Source of the DNA: Burkholderiales bacterium
GTDB taxonomy: Bacteria; Pseudomonadota; Gammaproteobacteria; Burkholderiales; Usitatibacteraceae
DNA length: 64,000 nucleotides
Assembly: GCA_025360815.1 (NCBI GenBank)
Contig: JANYBL010000018.1
Span: forward strand, 35,817 to 99,816
Direction: 5' to 3'
The notes below the pieces were generated by a model. It worked only from the letters and a program-made list of their open reading frames with translations, ran no database searches and was not told the origin of the DNA. Shown piece by piece: positions 18,213 to 27,566 of the stretch (its first letter is position 1; each line of letters begins with the position of its first letter). Position numbers and translations under genes: made by a program.

Positions 18213-19106
18213 CTACACCGATTCATCGCGAAAATATTCCAAATCTCCCGCGAGCCAATTGGCTTTCGCATCATGCGAACGCTGCATCACTGCTTCAATT
18301 TGTGCCGCGTCAGATTGGGCTACCAGCTCCCGGAATTGCCCGATTTTTTTGATATATAAATCCATCTCAGCCAGCAGTGCCTCCCGATTGTTAAGGGCAA
18401 TATCGCGCCACATTTCGGGGTGCGAACCGGCGATGCGTGTGAAATCCCGGAAGCCGGAAGCCGCGAAGGCAAACAGCGTTTTGGCATTCGGACGCCCGGC
18501 GAATTCATCGACCAACGCGAATGCCAACAGATGCGGTAAATGACTCACGGCGGCAAAGATCGCGTCATGCGCCTCAGCAGACATCGCTTGCACAGTCGCA
18601 CCACAGGCGCGCCAAATGGCTTCGGCCCTGGCAATCGCCTCCGGTGGGTTCTCAACGACGGGTGTCAAGACAACTTTTTTGCCTTTATAAAGCGCTGCGT
18701 CCGCTGCAGCGACGCCGGCGATTTCTCGCCCCGCAATCGGATGCGCGGGAACAAACTGCGCGATTTTATGGTCGAGTCCAATGCGTGCGGCCGCAACCAC
18801 ATCCTGCTTGGTGCTACCAGCATCCATGACGAGGGCATTCGCTTTTAGATGCGGCGCAACGGTGGCAAAAATGGCTGGCATTTGCCTAACCGGCGTTGCA
18901 ATCAAAATACAATCAGCAATCGCAGCAGCCTCGGCCAAGTCGCAAGCACGATCAATAACGTTCAGACGCTTGGCTTCCGCTAACGATGCCGCGTTGCGCC
19001 CAACGCCGATCACCTCGCCAACAACCCCAGCACGCTTTAATGCGAGTGCTGTGGAGCCGCCGATGAGGCCAACGCCGACGATGGCAATGCGTTCTATTTT
19101 AAACAA
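18213..19106 (-). CDS. tyrA: Prephenate (or arogenate) dehydrogenase
   Basis: This 297-residue NAD(P)-dependent enzyme makes 4-hydroxyphenylpyruvate from prephenate in tyrosine synthesis. The nucleotide-binding motif GVGLIGGSTALAL is at the N-terminus, followed by DAGSTKQDVV, PAHPIAGRE (substrate-binding His) and SHLPHLLAFAL. No chorismate mutase or ACT domain is fused; chorismate mutase is supplied by PheA in the same operon. Length is typical of the stand-alone cyclohexadienyl dehydrogenases. Whether it prefers prephenate or arogenate cannot be told. Confidence 0.93.
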   Translation of the reverse strand: MFKIERIAIVGVGLIGGSTALALKRAGVVGEVIGVGRNAASLAEAKRLNVIDRACDLAEAAAIADCILIATPVRQMPAIFATVAPHLKANALVMDAGSTKQDVVAAARIGLDHKIAQFVPAHPIAGREIAGVAAADAALYKGKKVVLTPVVENPPEAIARAEAIWRACGATVQAMSAEAHDAIFAAVSHLPHLLAFALVDEFAGRPNAKTLFAFAASGFRDFTRIAGSHPEMWRDIALNNREALLAEMDLYIKKIGQFRELVAQSDAAQIEAVMQRSHDAKANWLAGDLEYFRDESV

Positions 19107-19115
19107 TTGATTACT

Positions 19116-19145
19116 AACACGCTAGTATTGGCGGACGTTTTGAGG
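19116..19145 (+). repeat. Dispersed element copy between hisC and tyrA
   Basis: ACACGCTAGTATTGGCGGAC followed by GTTTTGAGG is the left-arm orientation. A diverged opposite arm (GGCTGAAATGCCGC... to about 19182) follows, so a weak hairpin is possible. It lies in the 76-base gap inside the aro operon. Confidence 0.6.
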
Positions 19146-19182
19146 CAAAAATGGCTGAAATGCCGCTCTGATGCTGACGTTA

Positions 19183-20313
19183 TCATTTTATCGCGTCGGC
19201 AAGCGCCTTCAAGAACGTCGCGTTCTCAGCTTGCGTGCCAATCGAAATCCGCAGATATTCAGGCATGCCGTAGCTCGCAATCGGGCGCACAATTACACCC
19301 GCTTTAAGGAGCTTCAGGAACACCGCCGCCGCGCCGCCACCAGGCGAATCAACGCCGCCCATCTTGACGCAAACAAAATTGCCAAATGACGGAATGTGGT
19401 CCAATTTCAATGCTGCAAAACCCGCCAACAGTTGCGCCATGCCTTGCTCGTTCACCTTAAACGAACGCTCTATAAATTCGATATCGTTTAACGCGGCTGT
19501 AGCCGCCACCTGCGCCAATGTATTGACGTTAAACGGTTGCCGAACACGGTTCATCAGCGCCACGACATCGGCATGCGCAATCCCGTAACCTACTCTTAGA
19601 CCGGCCAAGCCGTAAGCCTTGGAAAACGTGCGCGAGATGATGAGATTTGGAAACTCTTTTGTCCACGCCGCCGTATCAACGCGCAATTGCTTGGGCAGAT
19701 ATTCGGTATAGGCTTCATCCATCACAACCAACACATTGGCGGGGACTTTTTTGAGCGCGGCATGGAGCACGGCGTTGTCCATCATCGTGCCCGTCGGGTT
19801 GTTAGGATTCGCAATGAACATGAGCTTGGTGTTGGGCCGGATTGCAGACAACATCCCATCCAAATCGTGGCCAAAGTTGCTTGCCGGAACTTCGATTCCC
19901 ATGGCGCCGACGGCCTTCACGGCCAACGGATAAACCGCGAACGCATGCTGTGAATAGACGGCCGAATCATTCGGTGTTAAGAACGACCGGGCGGCCAATT
20001 CGAGGATGTCGTTGGAGCCGTTGCCAAGCACAATATTTTCATGCGCAACGTTAAATTTTTTCGCAATCGAATCCTTCAAATCAAAGCCGTTGCCATCGGG
20101 ATAAAGCGCCAAGTGTGGCAATGCGGTCTGCATCGCCGCCATCGCTTTCGGACTCACCCCGAGCGGGTTCTCGTTGGAGGCGAGTTTGACAATATCAGCT
20201 TCGTTTAGTCCCAACTCACGCGCAAGCTCGGCGATGGGTTTGCCGGGCTGGTACGGAGCGATTTCGCGGATGTATTTTGGGGCTAGATCAGCAAAACTCT
20301 TGGTGAGGCTCAT
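19183..20313 (-). CDS. hisC: Histidinol-phosphate / aromatic aminotransferase
   Basis: A 376-residue fold-type I PLP aminotransferase of the HisC family. It shows KLASNENPLG, YPDGNGFDLK, NPNNPTGTMM, VVMDEAYTEY and the PLP-lysine motif SRTFSKAYGLAGLR (Lys at about residue 232). In this operon context such 'hisC2' enzymes often serve phenylalanine/tyrosine synthesis by transaminating phenylpyruvate, hydroxyphenylpyruvate or prephenate as well as histidinol-phosphate. The ATG at 20313 is preferred over a TTG two codons upstream. Confidence 0.92.
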   Translation of the reverse strand: MSLTKSFADLAPKYIREIAPYQPGKPIAELARELGLNEADIVKLASNENPLGVSPKAMAAMQTALPHLALYPDGNGFDLKDSIAKKFNVAHENIVLGNGSNDILELAARSFLTPNDSAVYSQHAFAVYPLAVKAVGAMGIEVPASNFGHDLDGMLSAIRPNTKLMFIANPNNPTGTMMDNAVLHAALKKVPANVLVVMDEAYTEYLPKQLRVDTAAWTKEFPNLIISRTFSKAYGLAGLRVGYGIAHADVVALMNRVRQPFNVNTLAQVAATAALNDIEFIERSFKVNEQGMAQLLAGFAALKLDHIPSFGNFVCVKMGGVDSPGGGAAAVFLKLLKAGVIVRPIASYGMPEYLRISIGTQAENATFLKALADAIK

Positions 20314-20359
20314 AAACAACTTTCAAAAACAAATTTACAAAAAGCAGGTCGACAACCCG

Positions 20360-21463
20360 CTAAATAACGGCCGTCGGATAAGAACCCAACACCTTCACAT
20401 ACCCTGCAATTTTCCGTACTTCATCAAGCGCTTCGGAAACATTGGCATCCAACTGATGCCCTTCAATATCGACAAAAAACAGGTAATCCCAAATCGCCAC
20501 TTTCGAGGGGCGTGATTCAAATTTGCTCATCGACACGCCACGTTGCGCAAATGGTGTGAGCATTTCATAGACAGCACCGGCGCGGTTGGTGGCGGATAAA
20601 ACAAGAGACGTTTTGTCGTGGCCGGATGGTTTTGGCTCGTAGTTGCCGAGTACTAAAAAGCGGGTGGTGTTGTTAGGTTCGTCTTCGATATTGGACGATA
20701 GAATAGCTAAGCCGTAATGCGCCGCCGCCATCTCACCCGCTACTGCTGCGGATAACAATTCGACAGACGCTCGTCGCGCCGCTTCGGCATTGGATGAAAC
20801 TGAAATGCGTTCGGCATGTGGCAGGTTGATATTGAGCCATTCATGGCATTGCGCGAGCGATTGGCCGTGGGAAAATACACGTTGAATTTGCGCCATGTCT
20901 CTGACCGATTGCGACATCAAATGATGATGAATCCGCACCACCACCTCGCCACAGGTTTTGAGCGGCGTTTGCGGCATTAAATCGAGCGATCGCCCGACTG
21001 CGCCCTCAGTCGAGTTTTCTACCGGCACCACACCAAAATCGGCCGCGCCCGATTCGACTGCCCGATAGACTTCATCAATGCTGGCGGTTGGTTGCGTGTC
21101 GGCGCCTTCGCCAAAATGTTTGGTCGCTGCGAGTTCGCTAAACGTACCCTTGGGCCCTAAGTACGCCACCGTGACCGGCCGCTCCAGCGCCAAGCAAGCC
21201 GACATAATTTCACGGAACAATCTCACGACGACTTCATCGGGCAGCGGACCGTCATTGAGCGATTTGATGCGCCGTAACACCTCAGCCTCGCGCTCGGGAC
21301 GATACGCTTGGCCGACTTTCAGTGAGCCGACTTGGCGCGCAATCGCGGCACGATCATTTAGCTTGGTAAGAATTTCTACGTCGAGCGCGTCGATGGCGAT
21401 GCGTAAATCGGCCAAATTAAGCGGCACAGCTTGGGGCGGATTGAGAGCAGAATCAGTGGACAT
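20360..21463 (-). CDS. pheA: Bifunctional chorismate mutase / prephenate dehydratase
   Basis: The P-protein (367 residues) converts chorismate to prephenate and then phenylpyruvate. The N-terminal AroQ chorismate mutase covers about residues 15-100 (LRIAIDALDVEILTKLNDRAAIA). The dehydratase domain covers about 105-285 (YLGPKGTFSELAATKHFG, VPVENSTEGAVGRSLD, NTTRFLVLG). The C-terminal ACT domain covers about 290-365 with GAVYEMLTPFAQRGVSMSKFESRP, the phenylalanine-binding ESRP motif, so feedback inhibition is expected. It lies between serC and hisC in the same operon. Confidence 0.96.
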   Translation of the reverse strand: MSTDSALNPPQAVPLNLADLRIAIDALDVEILTKLNDRAAIARQVGSLKVGQAYRPEREAEVLRRIKSLNDGPLPDEVVVRLFREIMSACLALERPVTVAYLGPKGTFSELAATKHFGEGADTQPTASIDEVYRAVESGAADFGVVPVENSTEGAVGRSLDLMPQTPLKTCGEVVVRIHHHLMSQSVRDMAQIQRVFSHGQSLAQCHEWLNINLPHAERISVSSNAEAARRASVELLSAAVAGEMAAAHYGLAILSSNIEDEPNNTTRFLVLGNYEPKPSGHDKTSLVLSATNRAGAVYEMLTPFAQRGVSMSKFESRPSKVAIWDYLFFVDIEGHQLDANVSEALDEVRKIAGYVKVLGSYPTAVI

Positions 21464-21637
21464 GTAGGGCGAATCGTTTCTGGCGTGAAAGCAGTCGTAA
21501 GTGTATTCTTTGGAGCGTTCGCAGCGGTGTTTGCAACGATCTTGATGGCATAGAAGAAATGTACCCTAAAAAGCCACTTTGCGGCCATCGAAAACGACCC
21601 TAAAACACGTCGCCTCAATGCAATTTCCGCAATTTCG

Positions 21638-22738
21638 TCACGCTAACTTTGCCGCAAACGCCCGCATGTACAACACCAGCGCTTCAACAGCCTCTGGTGA
21701 CACCGCGTTGTAAATAGAGGCTCGCAAGCCGCCAACTGCCTTGTGCCCCTTCAGACCCACCAATCCGGCGGACTCAGCGCCCGCCAAGAACGCGGCGTTG
21801 TGCTGCTCATCGCGGAGGAAAAACACCACATTCATTTGTGAGCGATCCGCCACAGCCACGTCGTTACGATAAAAGCCGTTTGAGTGATCAATTGTCTGAT
21901 AGATCTGCTTGGCTTTGGCAGCGTTCACCTTACCCATCGCCTCAACACCGCCGTTTTGCTTCAGCCATTTGAAGGTTAACCCCGCGAGATAAACCGCAAA
22001 GGTCGGCGGCGTGTTGAGCATCCAATCGTGTTTGGCTTGTTGGGTGTAGTCGAAAACTGATGGCGTCATTGCGTGTGGATGCCCCAGCAAATCCTCGCGG
22101 ACAATCACCATCGTCAGACCCGATGGCCCGATGTTCTTTTGTGCCCCGGCGTAGATGCAACCGAATTTCGATACGTCCATGGGGCGCGACAAGATGTGGG
22201 ATGACATATCGGCTACCAATGGTACGCCGTCATCGAATTCCGGAATCGAAAAATACTCCACGCCGTGCACGGTTTCGTTGGTGCATATATGCCGAAACGC
22301 CGCGTCCTTGCTGGGTTTCCAGCCACTAACGTCGGGCACGTAGGTGAAATTTCTATCTTCACTGGAAGCGATGGTGGTGACTTCGCAATACTTTGTAGCT
22401 TCCTTAATCGCGCCGGTTGACCACAATCCCGTATTCACATATTCCGCTTGGTTTTTACCGCGCAGCAGGTTTAGCGGGATAAACGAAAACTCGCCTTTGC
22501 CGCCGCCTTGCAGAAATAAAACCTTGTAGTTGGGAGGGATTGCCATCAGCTCCCGAAAATCGTGCTCAACTTCGGCGGCCAATGCCATAAATATCTTGCC
22601 GCGATGGCTCATTTCCATGATCGAAATACCGGTGCCTTGATAATCGAGAAGTTCGGCTTGGGCTTGGATGAGAACTTCAGTGGGAAGGGCTGCGGGGCCA
22701 GCGCTAAAGTTGAACGTACGATTCTGGGTGCGGTTCAT
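21638..22738 (-). CDS. serC: Phosphoserine aminotransferase
   Basis: SerC (366 residues) transaminates 3-phosphohydroxypyruvate in serine synthesis and an analogous step in pyridoxal-phosphate synthesis. It opens with FNFSAGPAALPTEVL and contains SHRG, LQGGGKGEFSFIPLNLL, VADMSSHILSR and the PLP-lysine motif YAGAQKNIGPSG (Lys about 201). The end carries GLKGHKAVGGLRASIYNA. Its ATG overlaps the TAA of the upstream PIN-domain toxin gene by one base (TAATG), an unusual coupling. Confidence 0.96.
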   Translation of the reverse strand: MNRTQNRTFNFSAGPAALPTEVLIQAQAELLDYQGTGISIMEMSHRGKIFMALAAEVEHDFRELMAIPPNYKVLFLQGGGKGEFSFIPLNLLRGKNQAEYVNTGLWSTGAIKEATKYCEVTTIASSEDRNFTYVPDVSGWKPSKDAAFRHICTNETVHGVEYFSIPEFDDGVPLVADMSSHILSRPMDVSKFGCIYAGAQKNIGPSGLTMVIVREDLLGHPHAMTPSVFDYTQQAKHDWMLNTPPTFAVYLAGLTFKWLKQNGGVEAMGKVNAAKAKQIYQTIDHSNGFYRNDVAVADRSQMNVVFFLRDEQHNAAFLAGAESAGLVGLKGHKAVGGLRASIYNAVSPEAVEALVLYMRAFAAKLA

Positions 22739-23178
22739 TATTTTTTAACCAAGGGATTGCGTGTCTTGCGTTTTGGGAAACGAGAAAAATCACGATCTGC
22801 CGTCCAAAGCTCTGAAACACCGTGGTGCAGGTAAATCACCGCAATTTTTGCGTCATGAATCATTCCGCTCGAAGCTTTTAAGGAGGCCAGGAGATTATCA
22901 ATGATTTCAAGGTAGCCTGCGCCTTCGCCAATAAAATGAAACATCGGAAACAACGTGCAGTTTTTCAGGAACTGCATCGCAAGGTCTTGCGGCGTTGCAG
23001 ACCGATGGATCTTTTGGTTGGTGACCGCAGACAAAAATTCATGCGCACATGGCCAGGGAATTGCCCAACGCCCCCCCCCGCTGGCGCTTATTTCGGTGAC
23101 AGCACGATGCGCTTCATTGTGGAAGGGATATTCCGTTCTGGTGGCGTAAACCAAAATGGTGGTATCAATCGCGATCAT
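22738..23178 (-). CDS. VapC-like PIN-domain ribonuclease toxin
   Basis: A 146-residue PIN-domain protein. MIAIDTTILVYA supplies the first acidic catalytic residue (Asp5), HEFLSAVTN carries the conserved Glu, and LWTADRDFSRF near the C-terminus gives the last acidic pair. These match VapC endoribonucleases, which cleave tRNA or rRNA and are neutralised by a VapB partner. The gene overlaps the upstream antitoxin-like gene by 14 bases. Its stop codon overlaps the start of serC, so toxin and serC may be co-translated. Confidence 0.87.
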   Translation of the reverse strand: MIAIDTTILVYATRTEYPFHNEAHRAVTEISASGGGRWAIPWPCAHEFLSAVTNQKIHRSATPQDLAMQFLKNCTLFPMFHFIGEGAGYLEIIDNLLASLKASSGMIHDAKIAVIYLHHGVSELWTADRDFSRFPKRKTRNPLVKK

Positions 23179-23497
23179 TTACGGCTTTGCCGCAGAATGA
23201 CCACCTTTTTTGTAAATTTTTTTGTAGGTAAAGGCGCATCACTTTAGGTAGGACAGCGTCGCTAGCCGGATTAAACGGATAGCCGTGTATTTCATCGCGA
23301 ATTCTATCCCAAGGTACATTCAGAAATTCAGGCGCAACCTCGCCCGACACAATGGGAATGTCAAGCAGGTAAGGCACTGCGGCCTTTTCACGCACTTCAA
23401 AGCGCGTGACGATCGATTTAAAAGTCTCACCCTCGCGCTGGGCCAGCTTCTTCGTTCGGCGGGAAAGGTTGTCAGAAATTTCAAGCGTTGTTTTCAT
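23165..23497 (-). CDS. VapB-type antitoxin
   Basis: This 110-residue protein starts MKTTLEISDNLSRRTKKLAQ, the ribbon-helix-helix opening of VapB-like antitoxins, with FKSIVTRFEVREK behind it. The PEFLNVPWDRIRDEIHG segment resembles the toxin-wrapping tail. About 35 further residues run past the usual end and overlap vapC, so the tail may be an extension by loss of an earlier stop. An ATG four codons upstream (23509) also exists. The pair sits between the DUF2059 gene and serC, a place not usual for this operon. Confidence 0.75.
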   Translation of the reverse strand: MKTTLEISDNLSRRTKKLAQREGETFKSIVTRFEVREKAAVPYLLDIPIVSGEVAPEFLNVPWDRIRDEIHGYPFNPASDAVLPKVMRLYLQKNLQKRWSFCGKAVNDRD

Positions 23498-23566
23498 ATG
23501 GGTGACCATATCTGCAAATATGGTTTGGTGTCAACTTAAGAGCTGGTGGACAAGCAGGTGAAAAAA

Positions 23567-23591
23567 AACGCCCATCGTCAAGATGGGCGTT
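23567..23591 (-). terminator. Intrinsic terminator after the DUF2059 gene
   Basis: AACGCCCATC and GATGGGCGTT form a ten-base stem with a five-base loop. On the minus strand the stem is followed by eight T residues. It should separate the DUF2059 gene from the toxin-antitoxin and serC genes. Confidence 0.88.
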
Positions 23592-23643
23592 ATATAAAAA
23601 TTGAGTTTGGCACGCAGAATCATGCCCCGCCAAAAAACGAAAA

Positions 23644-24258
23644 TTACTTCTTGGCAGGCGCACCGGATTTATTGGTTTGACTGTTCTTTTTCACTTCCTC
23701 GGCAACCTCATCTACAATTTTTGTGATCGCTGCATTCATGCGTGGCGCAATCAACCCCATGATTTCCGGCATGGTTTGTTGCATCATTAGCGGGAGCGTG
23801 GTCAGCGTCTTTTTGCCAACAGGACTTACGTAAAAAGCGGCAATCGCTTTAACCTCCTCCACCGTGAAGTTTTTGGCGTACATCCGCGCCATAATGTCTT
23901 CAATGCCCTGTAAAATTTGTGGGTCATTGTAGATATCGAGCACCGCTCTGGCCGCACTTTCCGATGCTTTTCCGGCTGATTTCCGCGCCTCGATTTTTTC
24001 CGCATCCGACATTTTGATGTTGTTCGCAAACATCTGATCCATCATCTTCGGCATGTTTTGCGCCATTGAGACAGTCATCTGCATCATCATTTGCTTAAAA
24101 TTCATTGCGTCAAGCAGCTCCCTGACCGCCGCTTTTTGATCCGGCGATACCGTGACCGCCGGTGCGCCTGCCGCCTCGGCCTGCGCATAGCTCGATAACG
24201 ATGCCATCGCAATGGTTAAACTCATTGCAACAGCCAAAAGAGATTGAATTTTTTTCAT
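23644..24258 (-). CDS. DUF2059-family secreted protein
   Basis: A 204-residue exported protein with a clear Sec signal peptide (MKKIQSLLAVAMSLTIAMAS... cleaved near AQA-EA). It is followed by a helical DUF2059 domain: VRELLDAMNFKQMMMQM, then ARMYAKNFTVEEVKAIAAFYVSPVGKKTL, where the F-T-x-x-E-[LV]-K-x-x-x-x-F-Y-x-S-P-x-G-K pattern is the family hallmark. Members are periplasmic and of unknown role. A Lys/Ala/Pro-rich tail ends the protein. It stands alone between gyrA and a terminator. Confidence 0.88.
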   Translation of the reverse strand: MKKIQSLLAVAMSLTIAMASLSSYAQAEAAGAPAVTVSPDQKAAVRELLDAMNFKQMMMQMTVSMAQNMPKMMDQMFANNIKMSDAEKIEARKSAGKASESAARAVLDIYNDPQILQGIEDIMARMYAKNFTVEEVKAIAAFYVSPVGKKTLTTLPLMMQQTMPEIMGLIAPRMNAAITKIVDEVAEEVKKNSQTNKSGAPAKK

Positions 24259-24436
24259 TTTATTCCTGGTTGTTAAAACGTCAGTGTAAATAAGTCAGAG
24301 CAATTAAATTCTGTTCGGGTATTTTCAGTTGAGTCCCAATCCTTTGCGCCCTTGGGTACTTTTGGCACATTGGGGGACCGTTAACTTCCTTGAGCCACTG
24401 CCTTTGGTGATTTTAAATCCCCAGAAGATTCAAGCC

Positions 24437-27019
24437 CTAAAACAAATCAGCCGATTCTTCATCCGACTCAACCACCTTCTGCAAGCCCGACAACTTTGAC
24501 CCTTCATCTAGGTTAATCAGTGTTACGCCTTGCGTTGAGCGGCCCATTTCACGAATCTGCTTGACCTTCGTCCGAATCAGCACCCCGCCGGTAGTAATCA
24601 TCATGATTTCATCCGTTGGCTGTACCAGCACAGCGGCGACTACCTTGCCATTACGGGCGGAGGTTTGAATCGCGATCATGCCTTGGGTGCCACGGCCATG
24701 GCGGGTGTATTCCGAAATAGCGGTTCGTTTGCCGTAACCCTTTTCAGTTGCGGTCAGAACAGAATCTTTTTCGTCTTGGGCGACCAGCATCGAGATTACC
24801 TTACCGCCTTTGGCTAAATTCATCCCACGCACACCGCGTGTGTCACGACCCATTGAGCGCACATCAGATTCTTCAAATCGGACCGCCTTGCCCTCGTCGG
24901 AGAATAACATTACGTCATGCTTGCCATCAGTTAAGGCGACGCCGATCAGGTTGTCGCCCTCGTCCAACGCAATGGCGATAATGCCCGCCTTACGGGGGTT
25001 GCTAAAATCAGACAACGCCGTTTTCTTGACCACACCTTCGGAGGTTGCAAAGAACACGAATTTATCTTCAACAAATTCTTTGACAGGCAACACAGCACTG
25101 ATTTTTTCATCGGGCTGCATTTGCAGCAAATTCACAATCGGCTTACCACGTGAGATGCGCGACCCCTGCGGAATTTCATAAACCTTCACCCAATAGACGC
25201 GGCCTTTGTTGGAGAAGCACAGCACGTAGTCGTGGGTATTGGCAATGAACAATGTCTCAATAAAATCATCTTCTTTCATTGCCGTCGCCTGCTTGCCGCG
25301 ACCGCCACGCTTTTGCGCGCGGTAGTCATCCACTGGCTGGTACTTGATGTAGCCGGTGTGCGACATGGTCACGATCACTTCTTCCTTCGCGATCAAATCT
25401 TCCATCGACATTTGCTGGCCGTTAAGCACAATTTCAGAGCGACGTTTATCGCCAAACTTTTCTTTAATCGCCTTTAATTCCTCGGCAATAATAGCGCTTA
25501 CCCGCTCGGGCTTTGACAAAATATCAAGCAGATCGGTGATACGGTCCATCACTTCTTTGTATTCAGCCACAATCTTGTCTTGCTCAAGGCCTGTCAAACG
25601 CTGCAATTGCATCTCGAGAATGCGCTGGGCCTGCACATCGGACAAACGATAGCCGTTGTTGTGCAGACCATACTCAGCCAATAGTCCTTCGGGGCGGTAG
25701 GCTTCAATACCCGCATCGGCGGCGGTCCGCGCCAACATTTCTTCTACCAGCTTCGAGCGCCAGACCTTGCCCATCAACTTTACTTTGGCTTCAGACGGTG
25801 TTTGCGCCGACTTAATGAGTTCAACGATCTCATCGACGTTCGATAATGCAACCGCCAAACCTTCCAAAATATGACCGCGATCGCGTGCTTTACGGAGCTC
25901 AAATACTGTGCGGCGCGTTACAACCTCGCGGCGATGGCGTAGGAAATAATCAAGGAATTGTTTCAGGTTCAAGAGCTTCGGCTGGCCGTCGCAAATCGCG
26001 ACCATGTTCATGCCGAAGGTATCTTGCATTTGCGTCATTTTGTAGAGGTTATTGAGCACCACCTCAGGCACTTCGCCGCGTTTTAATTCGATCACGGCGC
26101 GCATGCCGGATTTATCGGATTCATCACGCAAATCCGAAACGCCTTCAAGCTTTTTATCGCGCACTAACTCGCCGATTTTAATCAGCAAATTGGCTTTGTT
26201 TACCTGATACGGGAGCTCGTCAATAATGATCGCTTGGCGGCTACCTTTTTCGAGATTCTCAAAGTGCGTACGGGCACGCATAATCACCCGGCCGCGGCCG
26301 GTCCGGTAGCCGTCGCGCACCCCATCCACGCCATAAATAATACCGGCGGTTGGGAAATCAGGCGCTTTGACAATGTCAATCAAGGCTTCAATATCAATTT
26401 GCGGATTATCAAGCACCGCCAAACATGCATCGCAAATATCGTTCAAGTTATGCGGTGGAATATTGGTAGCCATACCGACTGCAATACCGCCCGAGCCGTT
26501 GACCAACAGATTCGGAAATTTAGCCGGGAGAATGAGCGGCTCGCGTTCGCTGCCGTCGTAGTTCGGGCCGAAATCAACAGTGTCGCGATCTAAATCTTCT
26601 AACAACTCCGCGGCGATTTTGGACATGCGGATTTCGGTGTAACGCATCGCCGCCGCGTTATCGCCATCAACCGAGCCGAAGTTACCCTGACCTTGCACCA
26701 GGGGGTATCGCAGCGAAAAATCTTGCGCCATTCGCACGATAGTGTCGTAAATCGCAGTATCACCGTGCGGGTGGTACTTACCCATCACATCACCCACAAT
26801 GCGCGCCGATTTTTTGAACGGCTTATTCCATTCGTTCGATTGCTCGAACATCGCGAATAGGCAACGGCGGTGCACCGGCTTCAAGCCATCACGTACATCG
26901 GGTAGCGCGCGACCAACAATCACGCTCATCGCGTATTCGAGGTAGCTGGTGCGCATCTCCGATTCAATCGAAATCGGATGGGTTTCTTTTGCGAATTGGG
27001 GCAATAGCGGTTCAGTCAC
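24437..27019 (-). CDS. gyrA: DNA gyrase subunit A
   Basis: GyrA (860 residues) is the breakage-reunion subunit of gyrase. The catalytic tyrosine is in [12 protein letters not shown] (about Tyr127). The quinolone-resistance region reads [11 protein letters not shown]; Thr replaces the Ser83 of E. coli while the Asp87 equivalent is kept, a natural variant in several genera. The GyrA-box-like [10 protein letters not shown] in the C-terminal beta-pinwheel identifies gyrase rather than ParC. The protein ends in an acidic tail (SDEESADLF). It heads the gyrA-serC-pheA-hisC-tyrA-aroA neighbourhood. Confidence 0.97.
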   Translation of the reverse strand: MTEPLLPQFAKETHPISIESEMRTSYLEYAMSVIVGRALPDVRDGLKPVHRRCLFAMFEQSNEWNKPFKKSARIVGDVMGKYHPHGDTAIYDTIVRMAQDFSLRYPLVQGQGNFGSVDGDNAAAMRYTEIRMSKIAAELLEDLDRDTVDFGPNYDGSEREPLILPAKFPNLLVNGSGGIAVGMATNIPPHNLNDICDACLAVLDNPQIDIEALIDIVKAPDFPTAGIIYGVDGVRDGYRTGRGRVIMRARTHFENLEKGSRQAIIIDELPYQVNKANLLIKIGELVRDKKLEGVSDLRDESDKSGMRAVIELKRGEVPEVVLNNLYKMTQMQDTFGMNMVAICDGQPKLLNLKQFLDYFLRHRREVVTRRTVFELRKARDRGHILEGLAVALSNVDEIVELIKSAQTPSEAKVKLMGKVWRSKLVEEMLARTAADAGIEAYRPEGLLAEYGLHNNGYRLSDVQAQRILEMQLQRLTGLEQDKIVAEYKEVMDRITDLLDILSKPERVSAIIAEELKAIKEKFGDKRRSEIVLNGQQMSMEDLIAKEEVIVTMSHTGYIKYQPVDDYRAQKRGGRGKQATAMKEDDFIETLFIANTHDYVLCFSNKGRVYWVKVYEIPQGSRISRGKPIVNLLQMQPDEKISAVLPVKEFVEDKFVFFATSEGVVKKTALSDFSNPRKAGIIAIALDEGDNLIGVALTDGKHDVMLFSDEGKAVRFEESDVRSMGRDTRGVRGMNLAKGGKVISMLVAQDEKDSVLTATEKGYGKRTAISEYTRHGRGTQGMIAIQTSARNGKVVAAVLVQPTDEIMMITTGGVLIRTKVKQIREMGRSTQGVTLINLDEGSKLSGLQKVVESDEESADLF

Positions 27020-27566
27020 GGCGGCTCTTCTCGTTAAATTCTGTTGAAGCGATGGTTTAACCGAGACTCGACAGAGTCGAATCCTAGCTAAGCCTTTGAT
27101 TTATATAAAATTTGAAATACACCAAGCACACTAATTTAGCATATTGGACAAAAAAATGCCATCCAGTGTCGAGAAAACCACTAGCGATGCTGCTTACGCA
27201 TTACTGCAACACACTACCTGTAGTGTTTCGCTTTGAAAAACATATTTACTGTGGTTTTTGTTGCGAATCTACAACTTCACGCCTCATAGTGTTGTTAAAA
27301 GGATGTGTGAAGGTTGTGTGCGGCAAAATGAATCGTGTATCATTCAAGAGGTTGAAGTTCGGGGCGTACTTTGTCTTTGAAACATATCGTGTCTTTGAAG
27401 CATACCGTGCCATAAATTTTGAATTATCGAATTAAGCAGGCTGTGGATGGCGATGTGCTGTTGGTTTTGGTGCTCGCAACCGTCTGATCAGTGTTTAATC
27501 GTTAATCGATAACAAGTTTTTGTTTCTATAATATTTTTATTCTATCAACCCTCTCGGGAGTACAAA
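27020..27566. other. Divergent spacer between gyrA and the OmpA-family gene
   Basis: This 547-base region holds the outward promoters of gyrA and the ompA-like gene. It contains an 18-base tandem duplication (GTCTTTGAAACATATCGT at 27373-27390 and a 16/18 copy at 27391-27408). A 107-codon frame at 27112-27435 matches nothing and lacks a ribosome site, so I do not call it a gene. Confidence 0.6.
27502..27532 (+). promoter_or_regulatory. Candidate promoter of the OmpA-family gene
   Basis: A consensus -10 TATAAT lies at 27527-27532, about 28 bases before the RBS-start region. The -35 is weak (TTAATC with a long 19-base spacer), so the call rests mainly on the -10. Confidence 0.35.

Noticed and set aside
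27112..27435. 107-codon open frame upstream of the OmpA-family gene
   Set aside because: No recognisable motif, no ribosome site, high Cys/Lys/Phe content typical of translated AT-rich spacer, and it includes an 18-base tandem duplication.
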